Assembly: GCF_030929505.1 (NCBI RefSeq)
Contig: NZ_JAVFVV010000011.1
Coordinates: forward strand, 124,001-188,000
Direction of reading: 5' to 3'
DNA length: 64,000 nt
Source of the DNA: Mesorhizobium sp. LHD-90
GTDB lineage: Bacteria; Pseudomonadota; Alphaproteobacteria; Rhizobiales; Rhizobiaceae
The translations under genes were made by a program, and so were the position numbers. This document shows, in pieces, positions 43,195 through 53,621 of this stretch; position 1 is the stretch's first letter; every line of letters starts with the position of its first letter. The notes below the pieces were generated by a model. That model ran no database searches, was not told the DNA's origin, and worked only from the letters and a program-made list of their open reading frames with translations.

Positions 43195-43665
43195 ATGAAT
43201 AAACATCTGTGGAAATCGCAATTGACGCCCTACGAGGTAGACTTCGCCCAATGGTGCGTCGAACAAGGCGCGCTATTGCGAGCGGGCCGCCTCGACGCGC
43301 TCGACCGCGAGAACCTTGCCGAGGAGATCGAAAGCTTGGGGGGGAGCGAAGAGGACGAGATCGGCAGCCGGCTGAATGTTCTTCTGACCCATTTGCTGAA
43401 ATGGCGCTACCAACCCGACAAGCGGTCTTCGGGCTGGCGCGGGACGATTGCGGAACAACGATATCGCATAGGAAGGCGGCTCAAGCGGAGCCCGAGTCTT
43501 CGAGCTTTCCCTGCTGAGGTGCTGGTCGACGAATACAAAACGGCCCGTTTGCTTGCGGCCGGCAAAACCGGACTACCCGAGCAGATCTTTCCGGAGACCT
43601 GCCCATTCGTGGTCGACCAGATTCTCGAAGAGTCCTTTTTCCCGGATGCGGCAGAGGAGAGGTGA
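43195..43665 (+). CDS. DUF29 family protein, copy 2
   Basis: 156 residues. Shares 'YEVDFAQWCVEQGALLRAG', 'ENLAEEIESLGGSEEDEIG', 'LLTHLLKWRYQPDKRSSGW' with copy 1, so a tandem duplication that has diverged. Start at 43195. No known activity. Confidence 0.87.
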   Translation: MNKHLWKSQLTPYEVDFAQWCVEQGALLRAGRLDALDRENLAEEIESLGGSEEDEIGSRLNVLLTHLLKWRYQPDKRSSGWRGTIAEQRYRIGRRLKRSPSLRAFPAEVLVDEYKTARLLAAGKTGLPEQIFPETCPFVVDQILEESFFPDAAEER

Positions 43666-43687
43666 AGGATTGTCGGAGGGACAGTTA

Positions 43688-43795
43688 ATGGCCCGGCCGC
43701 AGCCGAAATCCGACGACCTCCCCTGCGAGCGCGACTTCTATTTCCGCTTCATGCCGGGCCGATCCCGGTTGCCCGATGAATTGCGCGGCGACTGA
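43688..43795 (+). CDS. possible 35-residue leader peptide or DUF29 remnant
   Basis: ATG at 43688, stop TGA at 43793-43795 overlapping the next ATG (TGATG). Contains 'LPCERDFYFRFMPGR', reminiscent of the DUF29 start 'LYERDFYAW'. Either a decayed third DUF29 copy or a short coupling peptide. Weakly supported. Confidence 0.35.
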   Translation: MARPQPKSDDLPCERDFYFRFMPGRSRLPDELRGD

Positions 43796-44394
43796 TGGCC
43801 GCCCCCGACCAGGCCGCGGCCGCGGCGCAGGAATTCACCCACATCCGCATTGTCATGGGCATGGTGGTCGGTCTCGGCGTGACGCGCCTGCTTTCGGGCG
43901 TCGCGCGCATCGTCCAGCATCCCCAGCAATACAAAATCTATCCCGTTCACCTCGCCTGGGTCGCTTATCTGCTGCTGATGCTGGTGCATTTCTGGTGGTG
44001 GGAATTCGGCCTCTACAATCTGCGGATATGGACTTTTGGCGTCTATCTCTTCGTCGTCTGCTACGCCATCATCCTGTTCCTGCTGTGCGCCTTGCTGTTT
44101 CCCGACAGCATGCAGGACTACAAGAGTTACGAGGACTATTTTCTGTCGAAGCGCGCCTGGTTCTTCGGCGTTCTGGCCTCGGCCTATCTGCTCGACGTGG
44201 TCGACACTCGGCTCAAGGGCGAGGAGCATTTCGCCCAGTTCGGCAACGAATATCTCATCCGCACGCCGCTGTTCGTCATCCTCTGTATGGCCGCCATCGC
44301 GACGGACAATCGGACGTTCCACCGCGCCTTCGTGACCTTTGCCCTTCTCTATCAGGCCGCCTGGATATGGCGGCTTTTCGACACCCTCGCCTGA
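43795..44394 (+). CDS. uncharacterised membrane protein
   Basis: 199 residues with about five membrane segments: 'IRIVMGMVVGLGVTRLLSG', 'HLAWVAYLLLMLVHFWWWEF', 'WTFGVYLFVVCYAIILFLLC', 'FGVLASAYLLDVV', 'PLFVILCMAAIAT'. No transporter motif recognised. Lies between DUF29 copies and ureE in the urease region; not a known nickel carrier (no HX4DH). Confidence 0.78.
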   Translation: MAAPDQAAAAAQEFTHIRIVMGMVVGLGVTRLLSGVARIVQHPQQYKIYPVHLAWVAYLLLMLVHFWWWEFGLYNLRIWTFGVYLFVVCYAIILFLLCALLFPDSMQDYKSYEDYFLSKRAWFFGVLASAYLLDVVDTRLKGEEHFAQFGNEYLIRTPLFVILCMAAIATDNRTFHRAFVTFALLYQAAWIWRLFDTLA

Positions 44395-44436
44395 CCGCAG
44401 GGTCCACAAAACCGACGAAATTGGGAATTTTCTGGA

Positions 44437-44733
44437 ATGATCTATGTCCTCGCCACGCTGACGACAAAACCCGGTTCGATGGAAGCGCTGCGCGCTCCGG
44501 CGCTCGCCTGCATCGAGGGCACGCGCAAGGAAAAAGGCTGCCTGTCCTACGAACTCTTCACCAGCGTCACCGAGCCGGAAAAGCTGGTCTTCATCGAGCA
44601 CTGGGAATCGCCTGAGCACCTTGCCGAACACATGAAGCAGCCGCATCTCATCGCCTGGCGCGAGGCCAGCGTACCGCACCTCGTCTCCCGCAAGGTCGAA
44701 GTCATCCATCCCGACAAGGTCGAAACCCGCTGA
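44437..44733 (+). CDS. ABM-domain (quinol monooxygenase-like) protein
   Basis: 98 residues, one ferredoxin-like ABM domain: '[20 protein letters not shown]', '[20 protein letters not shown]', '[17 protein letters not shown]'. Family members such as YgiN oxidise quinols without cofactors; others have no known substrate. Nine bases before ureE. Confidence 0.87.
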   Translation: MIYVLATLTTKPGSMEALRAPALACIEGTRKEKGCLSYELFTSVTEPEKLVFIEHWESPEHLAEHMKQPHLIAWREASVPHLVSRKVEVIHPDKVETR

Positions 44734-44741
44734 GAAAGACC

Positions 44742-45425
44742 ATGAAGCTCAACATCACCACCGATTTCACCAAATTCCCGCGCGCCGGTTCGGTCGAGCG
44801 CGCCGGCGCGCAGCCTTCGGCCGCGCCTCTCGCCGGCACGATCACCTTGCCGCATGACGAGCGGCACCTGCGTCGAAAGGTGCTGACGCTCACCGGCGGC
44901 GAGCGTGTGTTCGTCGACCTCGCCGAACCGGTTCAGCTAGCCGCCGGCGACCGGCTGGTCCTCGACGACGGACGCCATGTCGAGATCGCCGCCGGCGACG
45001 AGGAAATCTACGAGATCGTGCCGCGCGATACGGTGCATCTGGCCGAGCTGGCCTGGCACATAGGCAACCGACACTTGGCGGCTGCAATCCGCCCGGACCG
45101 CATTTTCATCCTGCGCGATCATGTCATCAAGGCGATGCTGGAAGGGCTCGGCGCGACGGTCAACGAGGTGCTGGCGCCGTTCGACCCGGTTCGTGGCGCC
45201 TATTCCGGCGGCCACGATCACGGGCATGGCCACGAGCACCATGATCACGATCACGGCCACGGTCATCACGACCACCATGATCACGACCACGACCACGATC
45301 ATCATCACGGCGCGCATGACCACCGCCACGGTCATGACCATCATGGCCACGATCATAAGCATGGCGAGCTTGACCGTTTTGGACGCCGCCCCGGCGATCC
45401 GCACTATGGCCACAACCATGCCTGA
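44742..45425 (+). CDS. ureE: urease accessory protein UreE with long His-rich tail
   Basis: 227 residues. Nickel metallochaperone. Peptide-binding domain at 1-75 ('[20 protein letters not shown]'), metal-binding domain with '[20 protein letters not shown]' (conserved His) and '[20 protein letters not shown]'. From about residue 155 a roughly 50-residue tail alternates His, Asp and Gly and can bind many Ni2+ ions, giving a nickel store. Ends '[10 protein letters not shown]'. Overlaps ureF by eight bases. Confidence 0.95.
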   Translation: MKLNITTDFTKFPRAGSVERAGAQPSAAPLAGTITLPHDERHLRRKVLTLTGGERVFVDLAEPVQLAAGDRLVLDDGRHVEIAAGDEEIYEIVPRDTVHLAELAWHIGNRHLAAAIRPDRIFILRDHVIKAMLEGLGATVNEVLAPFDPVRGAYSGGHDHGHGHEHHDHDHGHGHHDHHDHDHDHDHHHGAHDHRHGHDHHGHDHKHGELDRFGRRPGDPHYGHNHA

Positions 45426-46089
45426 AGCCGCCAGCAGCAAAGCGCTCCTCAAACTATTCGCCTGGCTGTCGCCGGCCTTTCCGGTCGGCTCGTTCAGCTA
45501 CAGCCACGGGCTGGAGCGCGCCGTCGAGGACGGCCTTGTCGCCGATGCGGACGATCTGCGCGATTGGCTGGAAACCCTGCTGCGGCGCGGCTCGGGCTGG
45601 AACGACGCTGTGCTCTTCGCCGAAGCCGGGCGGCGTGCGCGGCACGGCGAAAGCCTTTCTGAATGCGCGGCGCTGGCCGAGGCTTTGGCCGCCTCACGCG
45701 AACGGCATATGGAATCGATGCTGCAAGGCGCCGCCTTCCTCAAGGCGGCCGGAGCCTGGCCGGCGGTCGGGCTGGCGAGCCTGCCGGACGATTGCGCCTA
45801 TTGTGTCGCCGTCGGCGCGGTCGCCGGCGCGCATGGCGTGCCGCTCGGCGACGCGCTCGGCGCCTTTCTGCAAGCCTTCGCCACCAACCTCGTACAGGCC
45901 GGCATCAGGCTCGGCGTCACCGGCCAGCAGGGCGCGGTGGCGCTGATCGCCGGGCTGGAGCCGGCGATTTCGGAAGTCGCGGCCTGCGCGGAAAACTCGT
46001 CGCTGGACGATCTCGGCGCCTGCGCGGTTCTCTCGGACGTCGCCGCCATGCGGCACGAGACGCAATATTCGAGACTGTTCCGGTCATGA
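45418..46089 (+). CDS. ureF: urease accessory protein UreF
   Basis: 223 residues from the ATG at 45418 (another ATG lies at 45406). '[20 protein letters not shown]', '[12 protein letters not shown]', '[12 protein letters not shown]', '[20 protein letters not shown]', '[14 protein letters not shown]'. UreF gates UreG GTP hydrolysis in the UreDFG complex. Its stop overlaps the next start (ATGA). Confidence 0.93.
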   Translation: MPEAASSKALLKLFAWLSPAFPVGSFSYSHGLERAVEDGLVADADDLRDWLETLLRRGSGWNDAVLFAEAGRRARHGESLSECAALAEALAASRERHMESMLQGAAFLKAAGAWPAVGLASLPDDCAYCVAVGAVAGAHGVPLGDALGAFLQAFATNLVQAGIRLGVTGQQGAVALIAGLEPAISEVAACAENSSLDDLGACAVLSDVAAMRHETQYSRLFRS

Positions 46090-46481
46090 AGTCCCTGCCA
46101 CGCTTCCATTTCGTTCAGGAACGCGGCCCGTGGATCGCGCGCTGCGAGGACCCGCGTTGCGCCGCCCTGCTTGGAGCGAGCGCCGTGCCGGTGATGCGGG
46201 ATTTCCGGGATGGGCAGTGGGCGTGGGGCAAGCAGGTGCTGTTCAGCGGCAATCCGGATCAGTTCGGGCGACCGTGGTGGAACGATCCCGGCCAGGCAAG
46301 ATGGCGCGAGTTGCTGCTTTCCGGCGCGCCGCTTCTCGTCAGGCGGGCGACGCCGCCGACCGCCGAGGCCCCGACCGGCTCGGTCGGTGAGCCGATCGGC
46401 GTCTTTCGCACACATGACGTGGCAATCGAAGACAACCATATGACCCTGAAACTGATCGAACGGCTAGCCGAGGCATCATGA
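46086..46481 (+). CDS. uncharacterised protein between ureF and ureG
   Basis: 131 residues, rich in Trp and Arg in its first half: '[20 protein letters not shown]', '[20 protein letters not shown]', '[20 protein letters not shown]'. Two Cys lie at 'CEDPRC'. No family recognised. It overlaps ureF and ureG by four bases on each side, so it is translated with them; a role in urease assembly is inferred from that. Confidence 0.75.
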   Translation: MKSLPRFHFVQERGPWIARCEDPRCAALLGASAVPVMRDFRDGQWAWGKQVLFSGNPDQFGRPWWNDPGQARWRELLLSGAPLLVRRATPPTAEAPTGSVGEPIGVFRTHDVAIEDNHMTLKLIERLAEAS

Positions 46482-47116
46482 CCCATTCGAACGGACCCCT
46501 TCGCGTCGGCATCGGCGGGCCTGTCGGCTCCGGCAAGACGACGCTTACGGAAAAACTCTGCAAGGCGATGCGCGACGAGTTTTCCATCGCCGTCGTCACC
46601 AACGACATCTACACCAAGGAAGACGCCATGATCCTGGCACGGCTCCAGGCCCTGCCGGAAGAGCGCATCATGGGCGTCGAGACCGGCGGTTGTCCGCATA
46701 CCGCGATCCGCGAGGACGCCTCGATCAATCTCGCGGCAATTGCCGAGATGAACAGAAAATTCCCGGATCTCGACGTGATCTTCATCGAGTCCGGCGGCGA
46801 CAACCTTGCCGCTACCTTCTCGCCCGACCTTGCCGACCTAACGCTCTACGTCATCTCGGTCTGCCAGGGCGAGGAAATCCCGCGCAAGGGCGGGCCGGGC
46901 ATCACGCGCTCGGATTTTCTGGTCATCAACAAGAGCGATCTTGCGCCCTACGTGAACGTCAACCTCGACGTGATGGAGCGCGACGCGGCAAAGATGCGCG
47001 GCCGGCGGCCGTTCAGCTTCACCGATCTTTCGCGTGGTCGGGGGCTGGCGGAGATCGTCAACTTCATCGTCGAGCAGGGCGGGCTTGCGGCTGTCAGTCG
47101 GGAGTCCGCGGCTTGA
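46478..47116 (+). CDS. ureG: urease accessory GTPase UreG
   Basis: 212 residues. SIMIBI GTPase that drives nickel insertion. P-loop '[18 protein letters not shown]', '[14 protein letters not shown]', nickel site '[13 protein letters not shown]' (Cys-Pro-His), '[20 protein letters not shown]', base motif '[11 protein letters not shown]'. All essential residues are present. Last urease gene. Confidence 0.97.
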   Translation: MTHSNGPLRVGIGGPVGSGKTTLTEKLCKAMRDEFSIAVVTNDIYTKEDAMILARLQALPEERIMGVETGGCPHTAIREDASINLAAIAEMNRKFPDLDVIFIESGGDNLAATFSPDLADLTLYVISVCQGEEIPRKGGPGITRSDFLVINKSDLAPYVNVNLDVMERDAAKMRGRRPFSFTDLSRGRGLAEIVNFIVEQGGLAAVSRESAA

Positions 47117-47142
47117 ACAAGTCGAAGGTTCCGGCGTTCGCC

Positions 47143-47448
47143 ATGAGCCATAAGCTGCCCAGAGACGGACAGCGGTATGTGGTCGATCGTGCCTTCGAGG
47201 CGATTGTGCACGTGCAATTTGATGCGCCCGTCAGCGTCGCCGAAGTCCGACTTCTCCCGCAGGGACTGCATTTCGAAATTTGGGGCGATGTTCCGAATAG
47301 CGCGCATGCGGTTCCGGCGAGGCCGATCGAGGCAGAGCGATGGGAAAGCGTGCTTGTAAGCGAAGAAAGTCGGAGGGATGAACTTTACGGCGAATATGGG
47401 CTCTCTATAACGCTCGATAATCTGGCCCGACACTGCAGCCCAATCTGA
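47143..47448 (+). CDS. uncharacterised small protein after ureG
   Basis: 101 residues from the ATG at 47143; a TTG at 47113 overlapping the ureG stop would add ten. 'RYVVDRAFEAIVHVQFDAPV', 'VAEVRLLPQGLHFEIWGDVP', 'ELYGEYGLSITLDNLARHC'. No family recognised. May be the last gene of the urease transcript. Confidence 0.6.
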   Translation: MSHKLPRDGQRYVVDRAFEAIVHVQFDAPVSVAEVRLLPQGLHFEIWGDVPNSAHAVPARPIEAERWESVLVSEESRRDELYGEYGLSITLDNLARHCSPI

Positions 47449-47559
47449 GTCCGTGCACGTATCCTATGCCGTGTGCTATTGGCTAGCGACGCGACAACGC
47501 TGACGCCACTCTCGCGTTTCGCGGCAGCCGATTTCTCGTCAACATAAGGCACTACAGCT

Positions 47560-48327
47560 ATGAGCCTCGCCCGCCTGCGCAACGAAACCCTGACAAACCT
47601 GCCCTTCTACGAGGAGCGGGTCGACCTCGCCTGTGCGTTCCGCTGGACGGCGCGGCTGAACATGCACGAGGCGGTGGCCAATCATTTTTCGCTGGCCGTC
47701 AACGATGACGGTACGCAGTTCCTGATGAACCCCAACCAGGTGCATTTTTCGCGCGTCAAGGCGAGCGACCTGCTGCTGATCGACGCCAACGACCCGGAGA
47801 CGATGAACCGGCCGGGCGCGCCGGACCCGACCGCCTGGGGCCTGCACGGCTCCGTGCATCGCAACGTGCCGCATGCGCGTTGTGTCATGCACGTGCATTC
47901 GATCCACGCGACCGTACTGGCCTCGCTGGTCGATTCGCTGCTGCCGCCGATCGACCAGAATTCGGCGATGTTCTTCAAGCGGCAGGTGGTGGACGAGAAC
48001 TATGGCGGGCTGGCCTTCGAGGAGGAGGGCGAACGCTGCTCGAAACTGCTGGCCGACCCGAAGACGCAGATCATGATCATGGGCAACCATGGCATCCTGG
48101 TCATCGGCAATACCGTCGCCGAGGCCTTCAACCGCATGTTCTATTTCGAGCGCGCGGCCGAAACCTACATCAAGGCGCTGTGGACCGGACGGCCGCTGCG
48201 TACCCTGTCCGACGCGGTGGCCGAAAAGGTCGCCGACGAGATGGACGACTATCCCGGCCAGGCCGACCGGCACTTGTCCGAATTGAAGGCCATCCTCGAC
48301 GAGGAAGAACCAGCCTACCGGAACTGA
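47560..48327 (+). CDS. class II aldolase/adducin family protein
   Basis: 255 residues. Zn-dependent fold: 'ACAFRWTARLNMHEAVANHF', 'MNPNQVHFSRVKASDLLLID', metal ligands His-x-His in 'CVMHVHSIHATVL' and late His in 'MIMGNHGILVIGNT'. Related to fuculose-1-phosphate aldolase; several alphaproteobacterial members lack clear substrates. Its stop is three bases from that of the convergent HAD gene. Confidence 0.9.
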   Translation: MSLARLRNETLTNLPFYEERVDLACAFRWTARLNMHEAVANHFSLAVNDDGTQFLMNPNQVHFSRVKASDLLLIDANDPETMNRPGAPDPTAWGLHGSVHRNVPHARCVMHVHSIHATVLASLVDSLLPPIDQNSAMFFKRQVVDENYGGLAFEEEGERCSKLLADPKTQIMIMGNHGILVIGNTVAEAFNRMFYFERAAETYIKALWTGRPLRTLSDAVAEKVADEMDDYPGQADRHLSELKAILDEEEPAYRN

Positions 48328-48330
48328 GGC

Positions 48331-48966
48331 CTATTTGAGCCCGAGATAGGCTCGGACGGCCTCGGCGCTCTCGGCGTTGAGCGCGCCGGCGGGGCCGGAT
48401 TGCGGAGCCTCCGGCCAGAAGATGGTGCGCATGCCTGCGGCCAGGCCCGACGTCGCGCCCGGCCGGCTGTCCTCCATCACCACGCTGTCCGCCGGGTCGA
48501 TGCCGGTCAGCCACGCTGCCCGGAGGTAAGGTTCCGGGTCGGGTTTGCCGTTGCGTACGTCGTTGCGGGAAACGGTGCGCATGCCGGCCTCATGGATGTC
48601 GAGCGCGCGCAAATTGGCGTCGACGATCAGCCGGTCGGAATTGGAGACGACACCCTGCACCACGCCGCGCGCCTTGAGATCGCGAAAAATCTCCAACGCG
48701 CCGGGACGCGGCTTCAACCGCGGCGCCTCGCGCAGGTAGTGCGCGTATTTGTGGACGATCCATTCCTCGAAGGGCAGGTCGAGGCCGAAATCATCGCGCA
48801 GCATCTCGTAGACCGGGTAGGCGGCGACGCCGAGCACGCGCTCGTGCAGGTCCGGCGGCGGCTTGATGCCGAGCCTTTGCAGCGCCACCACCAGCGCTTC
48901 CTCGTGCAACGGCTCGCTGTCAATCAGCGTGCCGTCCATGTCCCAGTAGACTGCCTTCGGTATCAT
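48331..48966 (-). CDS. HAD-superfamily phosphatase (PGM-like)
   Basis: 211 residues. Motif I 'YWDMDGTLIDSEPLHEEALV' with nucleophile Asp and acid Asp, motif II 'VVSNSDRLIVDANL', motif III Lys in 'NGKPDPEPYL', motif IV 'SVVMEDSRPGATSGLAAGM'. Beta-phosphoglucomutase or sugar-phosphatase subfamily. Divergent from the SorC-type regulator, so it may belong to the polyol system. Confidence 0.9.
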   Translation of the reverse strand: MIPKAVYWDMDGTLIDSEPLHEEALVVALQRLGIKPPPDLHERVLGVAAYPVYEMLRDDFGLDLPFEEWIVHKYAHYLREAPRLKPRPGALEIFRDLKARGVVQGVVSNSDRLIVDANLRALDIHEAGMRTVSRNDVRNGKPDPEPYLRAAWLTGIDPADSVVMEDSRPGATSGLAAGMRTIFWPEAPQSGPAGALNAESAEAVRAYLGLK

Positions 48967-49215
48967 CTTATCCCCGTGCTGGAAAACCGTCTTAAGATGT
49001 TTGCGACGGGAGATAAACCGTCCTTTATGGCGCAGGGCCGGTGAAGTGGCTCCGTACCGGGCAGTTGTTCGTCCTGTGAACAATTGCGCTTTACGCAAAA
49101 ACTTGCAAAAGTCGCGCGCACGGCAAAGCCCGTTGAGTTTCAGGTCGGGACACGATCTACATCCGCACGGCCTCAGTCTCGGCGGGCCTTGGAGAGGGCC
49201 GAGGAAGGATAGGAC

Positions 49216-50172
49216 ATGGCTTCCCGCCAGGACAGCGGCAGCGGACGGCTCGACGACGCGGCGCGCGCCGGCTGGCTTTATTATGTCGCGGGCAATACCC
49301 AGGAGCAGATCGCGGCGAAGCTCGGGGTGTCGCGGCAGTCGGCGCAGCGGCTGGTGTCGCTGGCGATGACCGAGGGGTTGATTCGGGTCAGGGTGGACCA
49401 TCCGATCGCCGCCTGCCTGGATCTGGCAGCGAAACTGAGGTCGCGATTCGCGCTCGACCTTGTCGAGGTGGTGCCGAGCAGCCCCGACTCGCAGTCGACG
49501 ACGCTGGGCATAGCGGAGGCAGCCGCGGCGGAGATAGAGCGGCGCCTGCGCTCGGAGGAGCCGATCGTGATGGGCGTCGGCACCGGCCGGACGCTGAAGG
49601 CGGCGGCCGAGCAGTTGCCGGCGATGGACTGCCCGCAGCACAAGGTCGTGTCGCTGACCGGCAACATCGCGCCGGACGGCTCGGCCGCCTTCTACAACGT
49701 CATCTTCACCATGGCCGACCGCATCAAGGCGCGTTCGTTCCCGATGCCGCTGCCGGTCATCGCCTCCTCGGCGGAGGAGCGCGAGATGCTGCTCGGCCAG
49801 CCGATGATCCAGCCGACGCTGGCGCTGGCGGCACGCGCCGACGTCACCTTCGTCGGCATAGGCGACCTCGGGCCGAAGGCGCCGCTCTATGTCGATGGCT
49901 TCATCACCGAGGCGGAACTGAAGGCGCTGCAGAAGGCCGGCGCGGTGGGGGAGATCGTCGGCTGGGTGTTCGACCGAGACGGCAAGCTGATCGACGGCAT
50001 CACCAACGACCGCGTCGCCTCGGCGCCACTGCCCTCGCGCGAGCGCTCGCTGGTGGTGGCGCTGGCGATGGGCGAGTTGAAGCTGCCGGGCATACTGGCC
50101 GCCGTCACGCGGCGACTGGTCAACGGGCTGATCACCGACGAGCGCACGGCGGCGGCGCTGCTGGCGGGCTGA
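49216..50172 (+). CDS. SorC/DeoR-family sugar-binding regulator (SmoR-like)
   Basis: 318 residues. N-terminal HTH 'YYVAGNTQEQIAAKLGVSRQ' then 'SAQRLVSLAMTEGLIRVRV'. C-terminal SorC sugar-phosphate-binding domain: 'VMGVGTGRTLKAAAEQL', 'VVSLTGNIAPDGSA', 'FVGIGDLGPKAPLYVDGFIT', 'GEIVGWVFDRDG'. Such regulators control sorbitol/mannitol operons. The smoEFGK operon starts 2.1 kb downstream. Start with GAAGGAT about ten bases before the ATG. Confidence 0.88.
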   Translation: MASRQDSGSGRLDDAARAGWLYYVAGNTQEQIAAKLGVSRQSAQRLVSLAMTEGLIRVRVDHPIAACLDLAAKLRSRFALDLVEVVPSSPDSQSTTLGIAEAAAAEIERRLRSEEPIVMGVGTGRTLKAAAEQLPAMDCPQHKVVSLTGNIAPDGSAAFYNVIFTMADRIKARSFPMPLPVIASSAEEREMLLGQPMIQPTLALAARADVTFVGIGDLGPKAPLYVDGFITEAELKALQKAGAVGEIVGWVFDRDGKLIDGITNDRVASAPLPSRERSLVVALAMGELKLPGILAAVTRRLVNGLITDERTAAALLAG

Positions 50173-50220
50173 CCCGGCTCCGGCCTGCCGCGTGGGGCGC
50201 CTTTTGTCCGTAAATTGGCC

Positions 50221-50478
50221 TTATGACGCATGCGGCGTCATGTAGAGCCGCGTCAGCGCGGTGGTTTCCTGCGGATCCGCCGTTCTGGTGGCGCGGCGGG
50301 CCTCCAGTTGAGGCTCCTGCCCGTCCATCAGACCAACATCGCGGCGCATGTGCTCGGACAGAAGATTGGTATCGAGATAGCCGCTGCCGGTGGTTTCGGC
50401 GCGCGATTGCAGGCGCATCAGTGTCCGGGCGGTGTTGCGGATAGCGCGGGCGGCGGCGGTCACAAAAGAGCGTTGCAT
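50221..50478 (-). CDS. small DUF1127-like protein
   Basis: 85 residues from the ATG at 50478 with GGGAG seven to eight bases upstream. Arg-rich; 'LDTNLLSEHMRRDVGLMDGQ' resembles the end of the DUF1127/YjiS-like domain. Faces a LysR gene across about 105 bp, a frequent rhizobial pairing. Role unknown. Confidence 0.7.
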   Translation of the reverse strand: MQRSFVTAAARAIRNTARTLMRLQSRAETTGSGYLDTNLLSEHMRRDVGLMDGQEPQLEARRATRTADPQETTALTRLYMTPHAS

Positions 50479-50583
50479 CTGAAAGTCTCCCGAAATCCGG
50501 TTCGTTTCCGATGCCGAATATGAGGTCTTCCAGACTTGCCGGCCAATCGAACGTGACCTAGCATACATAAGGAGGACTTATGT

Positions 50584-51507
50584 ATGCCGATCGCCTTGTC
50601 GCCATTCGGTGCCATGCCGCCGCTTGCAGCGGTGCGCGCCTTCGAGTCGGCCGCCCGGCATCTGAGCTTCACCCGCGCCGCCGAGGAACTGGCGATGACG
50701 CAGGCGGCGGTCAGCTACCAGATCAAGGTTCTGGAGGAACGCGTCGGCTCGCCGCTATTCGTGCGCCAGGCGCGGCAGGTCGCCCTCACCGAAACAGGCC
50801 AGGTGCTGGCGAGGGCGGCCACGGATGCTTTCCGCATCTTGTCCGAGGGTTACGAGACCGCGCGGGGCGGCGGGCTTGCCACGCTGTCGATCAGCACCAT
50901 ACCGACCTTCGCCGCCAACTGGTTGGCGCTGCATCTCGGCTCCTTCCAGATCGCGCATCCGGGCATCGCGGTGCGGTTGGACACCTCCACGCGCACCGTC
51001 GACCTCGTGCAGGAAGGCTTCGATATCGGCATCCGCACCAGCGGAAGCGGCCAATGGCCGGGCTTGCGGTCGCATCATCTCTTGCGCGCCGATTTCACGC
51101 CGATGCTGAGCCCGGCACTCGCCGCGAGCATCGGCGGCCTGAAGGAACCGGCAGACATATTGAAGCTGCCGATCATCGGCCCCGGCGACCCGTGGTGGAG
51201 GATCTGGTTCGCCGCAGGCGGCGTGGACGCCGCCGCCAACCTGGCAGCGCGGCCCGACAACAAGCTCGGTTCGCAGGCTTTTGAGGGCCGGGCGGCGGTG
51301 GGAGGCTCCGGCGTCGCCATCCTGACCAAGGCGCTGTTTGCCGAGGAACTCGCGAATGGCAGCCTGATCCAGCCCTTCGACCTCGTCGGCGACGACGGCC
51401 ACGCCTACTGGCTGGTCTACCAGGAGCAGCGCCGCAACACGCCGAAAATCCGGGCTTTTCGGGATTGGATATTGAAGGAGATCGGGGTCGCGACGGGTGG
51501 GACGTAG
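50584..51507 (+). CDS. LysR-family regulator (GcvA-like)
   Basis: 307 residues. HTH 'AVRAFESAARHLSFTRAAEE' then 'LAMTQAAVSYQIKVLEERVG', the GcvA-type sequence. Effector domain begins 'TLSISTIPTFAANWLALHLG' and contains 'QEGFDIGIRTSGSGQWPGL'. Start has AGGAGG seven bases upstream. Likely controls the divergent small gene and itself; effector unknown. Confidence 0.92.
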   Translation: MPIALSPFGAMPPLAAVRAFESAARHLSFTRAAEELAMTQAAVSYQIKVLEERVGSPLFVRQARQVALTETGQVLARAATDAFRILSEGYETARGGGLATLSISTIPTFAANWLALHLGSFQIAHPGIAVRLDTSTRTVDLVQEGFDIGIRTSGSGQWPGLRSHHLLRADFTPMLSPALAASIGGLKEPADILKLPIIGPGDPWWRIWFAAGGVDAAANLAARPDNKLGSQAFEGRAAVGGSGVAILTKALFAEELANGSLIQPFDLVGDDGHAYWLVYQEQRRNTPKIRAFRDWILKEIGVATGGT

Positions 51508-52177
51508 CGCCGGTAGAGGTTGCATGGGCTGGGTTTCTACACCGCCGGAGCACTTCGCCGACGGTACGGCATGGATCCTAGGGTCGCGCAGTTCGCTCCG
51601 CTCCTGCTTGCCCTAGATGACGAATGCATTGAGTTCCTTGGCTAATCGCCAGCATCTGCGGTTTGCATAATATTGGCCTCGGCGGTAGCGAAATGGCTGC
51701 ATTCCGCATGCCCGCAAAAGCTGCAACGGAAATGCGTGAAGTCCGTAATTTATTTCAAAGACAATGACATATAGAAATGCCTCACCGAAAATGCGGCGAT
51801 CGGCTTCACGGAATCGGGTTTTGGGGTGGGCCTGAGGCTCGTTTTGCCCCGTCAAACGACCTGCGCGTCTCGCGAAAAGGCGTCCCAAGCGGTTGATTTT
51901 GCACAATAACCGCGCCGGTAGTACATGCCGCCGCCAATCCAGGGTCTGCGTAAAGCCCGGAATATAGAGCGAAATCAATGCCTTGCCCGGACAATGCCGG
52001 CAGAAGGCCGCATCCGGCTTCAAATAGCGCCTGAGTTCCTTCGCGCGCACACGCCTCTTTCCCCTGCCGCGCCTGGTTCGTTCGGAGACCGTGCCGCGCT
52101 TCAATCAGGGGATCCGCGATCCGAAACACCGCCCCAGAAATCGCCGCCCGCATGTGTGGCGCAGCACCAATTGCCTC

Positions 52178-52206
52178 TTGACATTCATCACGAAGATTGA
52201 ATAATT
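52178..52206 (+). promoter_or_regulatory. sigma-70 promoter candidate for smoEFGK
   Basis: TTGACA, 17 bases, ATAATT, ending 50 bp before the smoE ATG. The -35 is a perfect match and the spacing is optimal. The -10 is approximate. Confidence 0.55.
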
Positions 52207-52223
52207 GCCCGTAGACAAGGCAA
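52205..52223. promoter_or_regulatory. TTGCC-N9-GGCAA inverted repeat, candidate operator
   Basis: Overlaps the end of the -10 element. Another TTGCC half site lies at 52171. A regulator binding here would block the smo promoter; the SorC-type protein at 49216 is the obvious candidate. Confidence 0.35.
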
Positions 52224-52256
52224 ATGCTCACCTGGTCTGTTTGGGAGGATTGTTAG

Positions 52257-53564
<1,308 letters not shown>

Positions 53565-53621
53565 GGCGCCTCCCAGTGCCTTGGCCGTCCGGGCAACCGG
53601 GCGGCCACCTTTCAACAGCCT

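Larger units (their letters stand above)
51508..52256. other. 749-bp spacer holding the smo promoter region
   Basis: Open frames on the minus strand (for example 51613-52104 and 51806-52231) have no SD and no recognisable domain. A well-matched sigma-70 promoter and an inverted repeat lie at the right end, before smoE. Confidence 0.6.

Noticed and set aside
51613-52231. Small genes on the minus strand before smoE
   Set aside because: No ribosome-binding site, no known domain, and overlap with a good promoter on the other strand.
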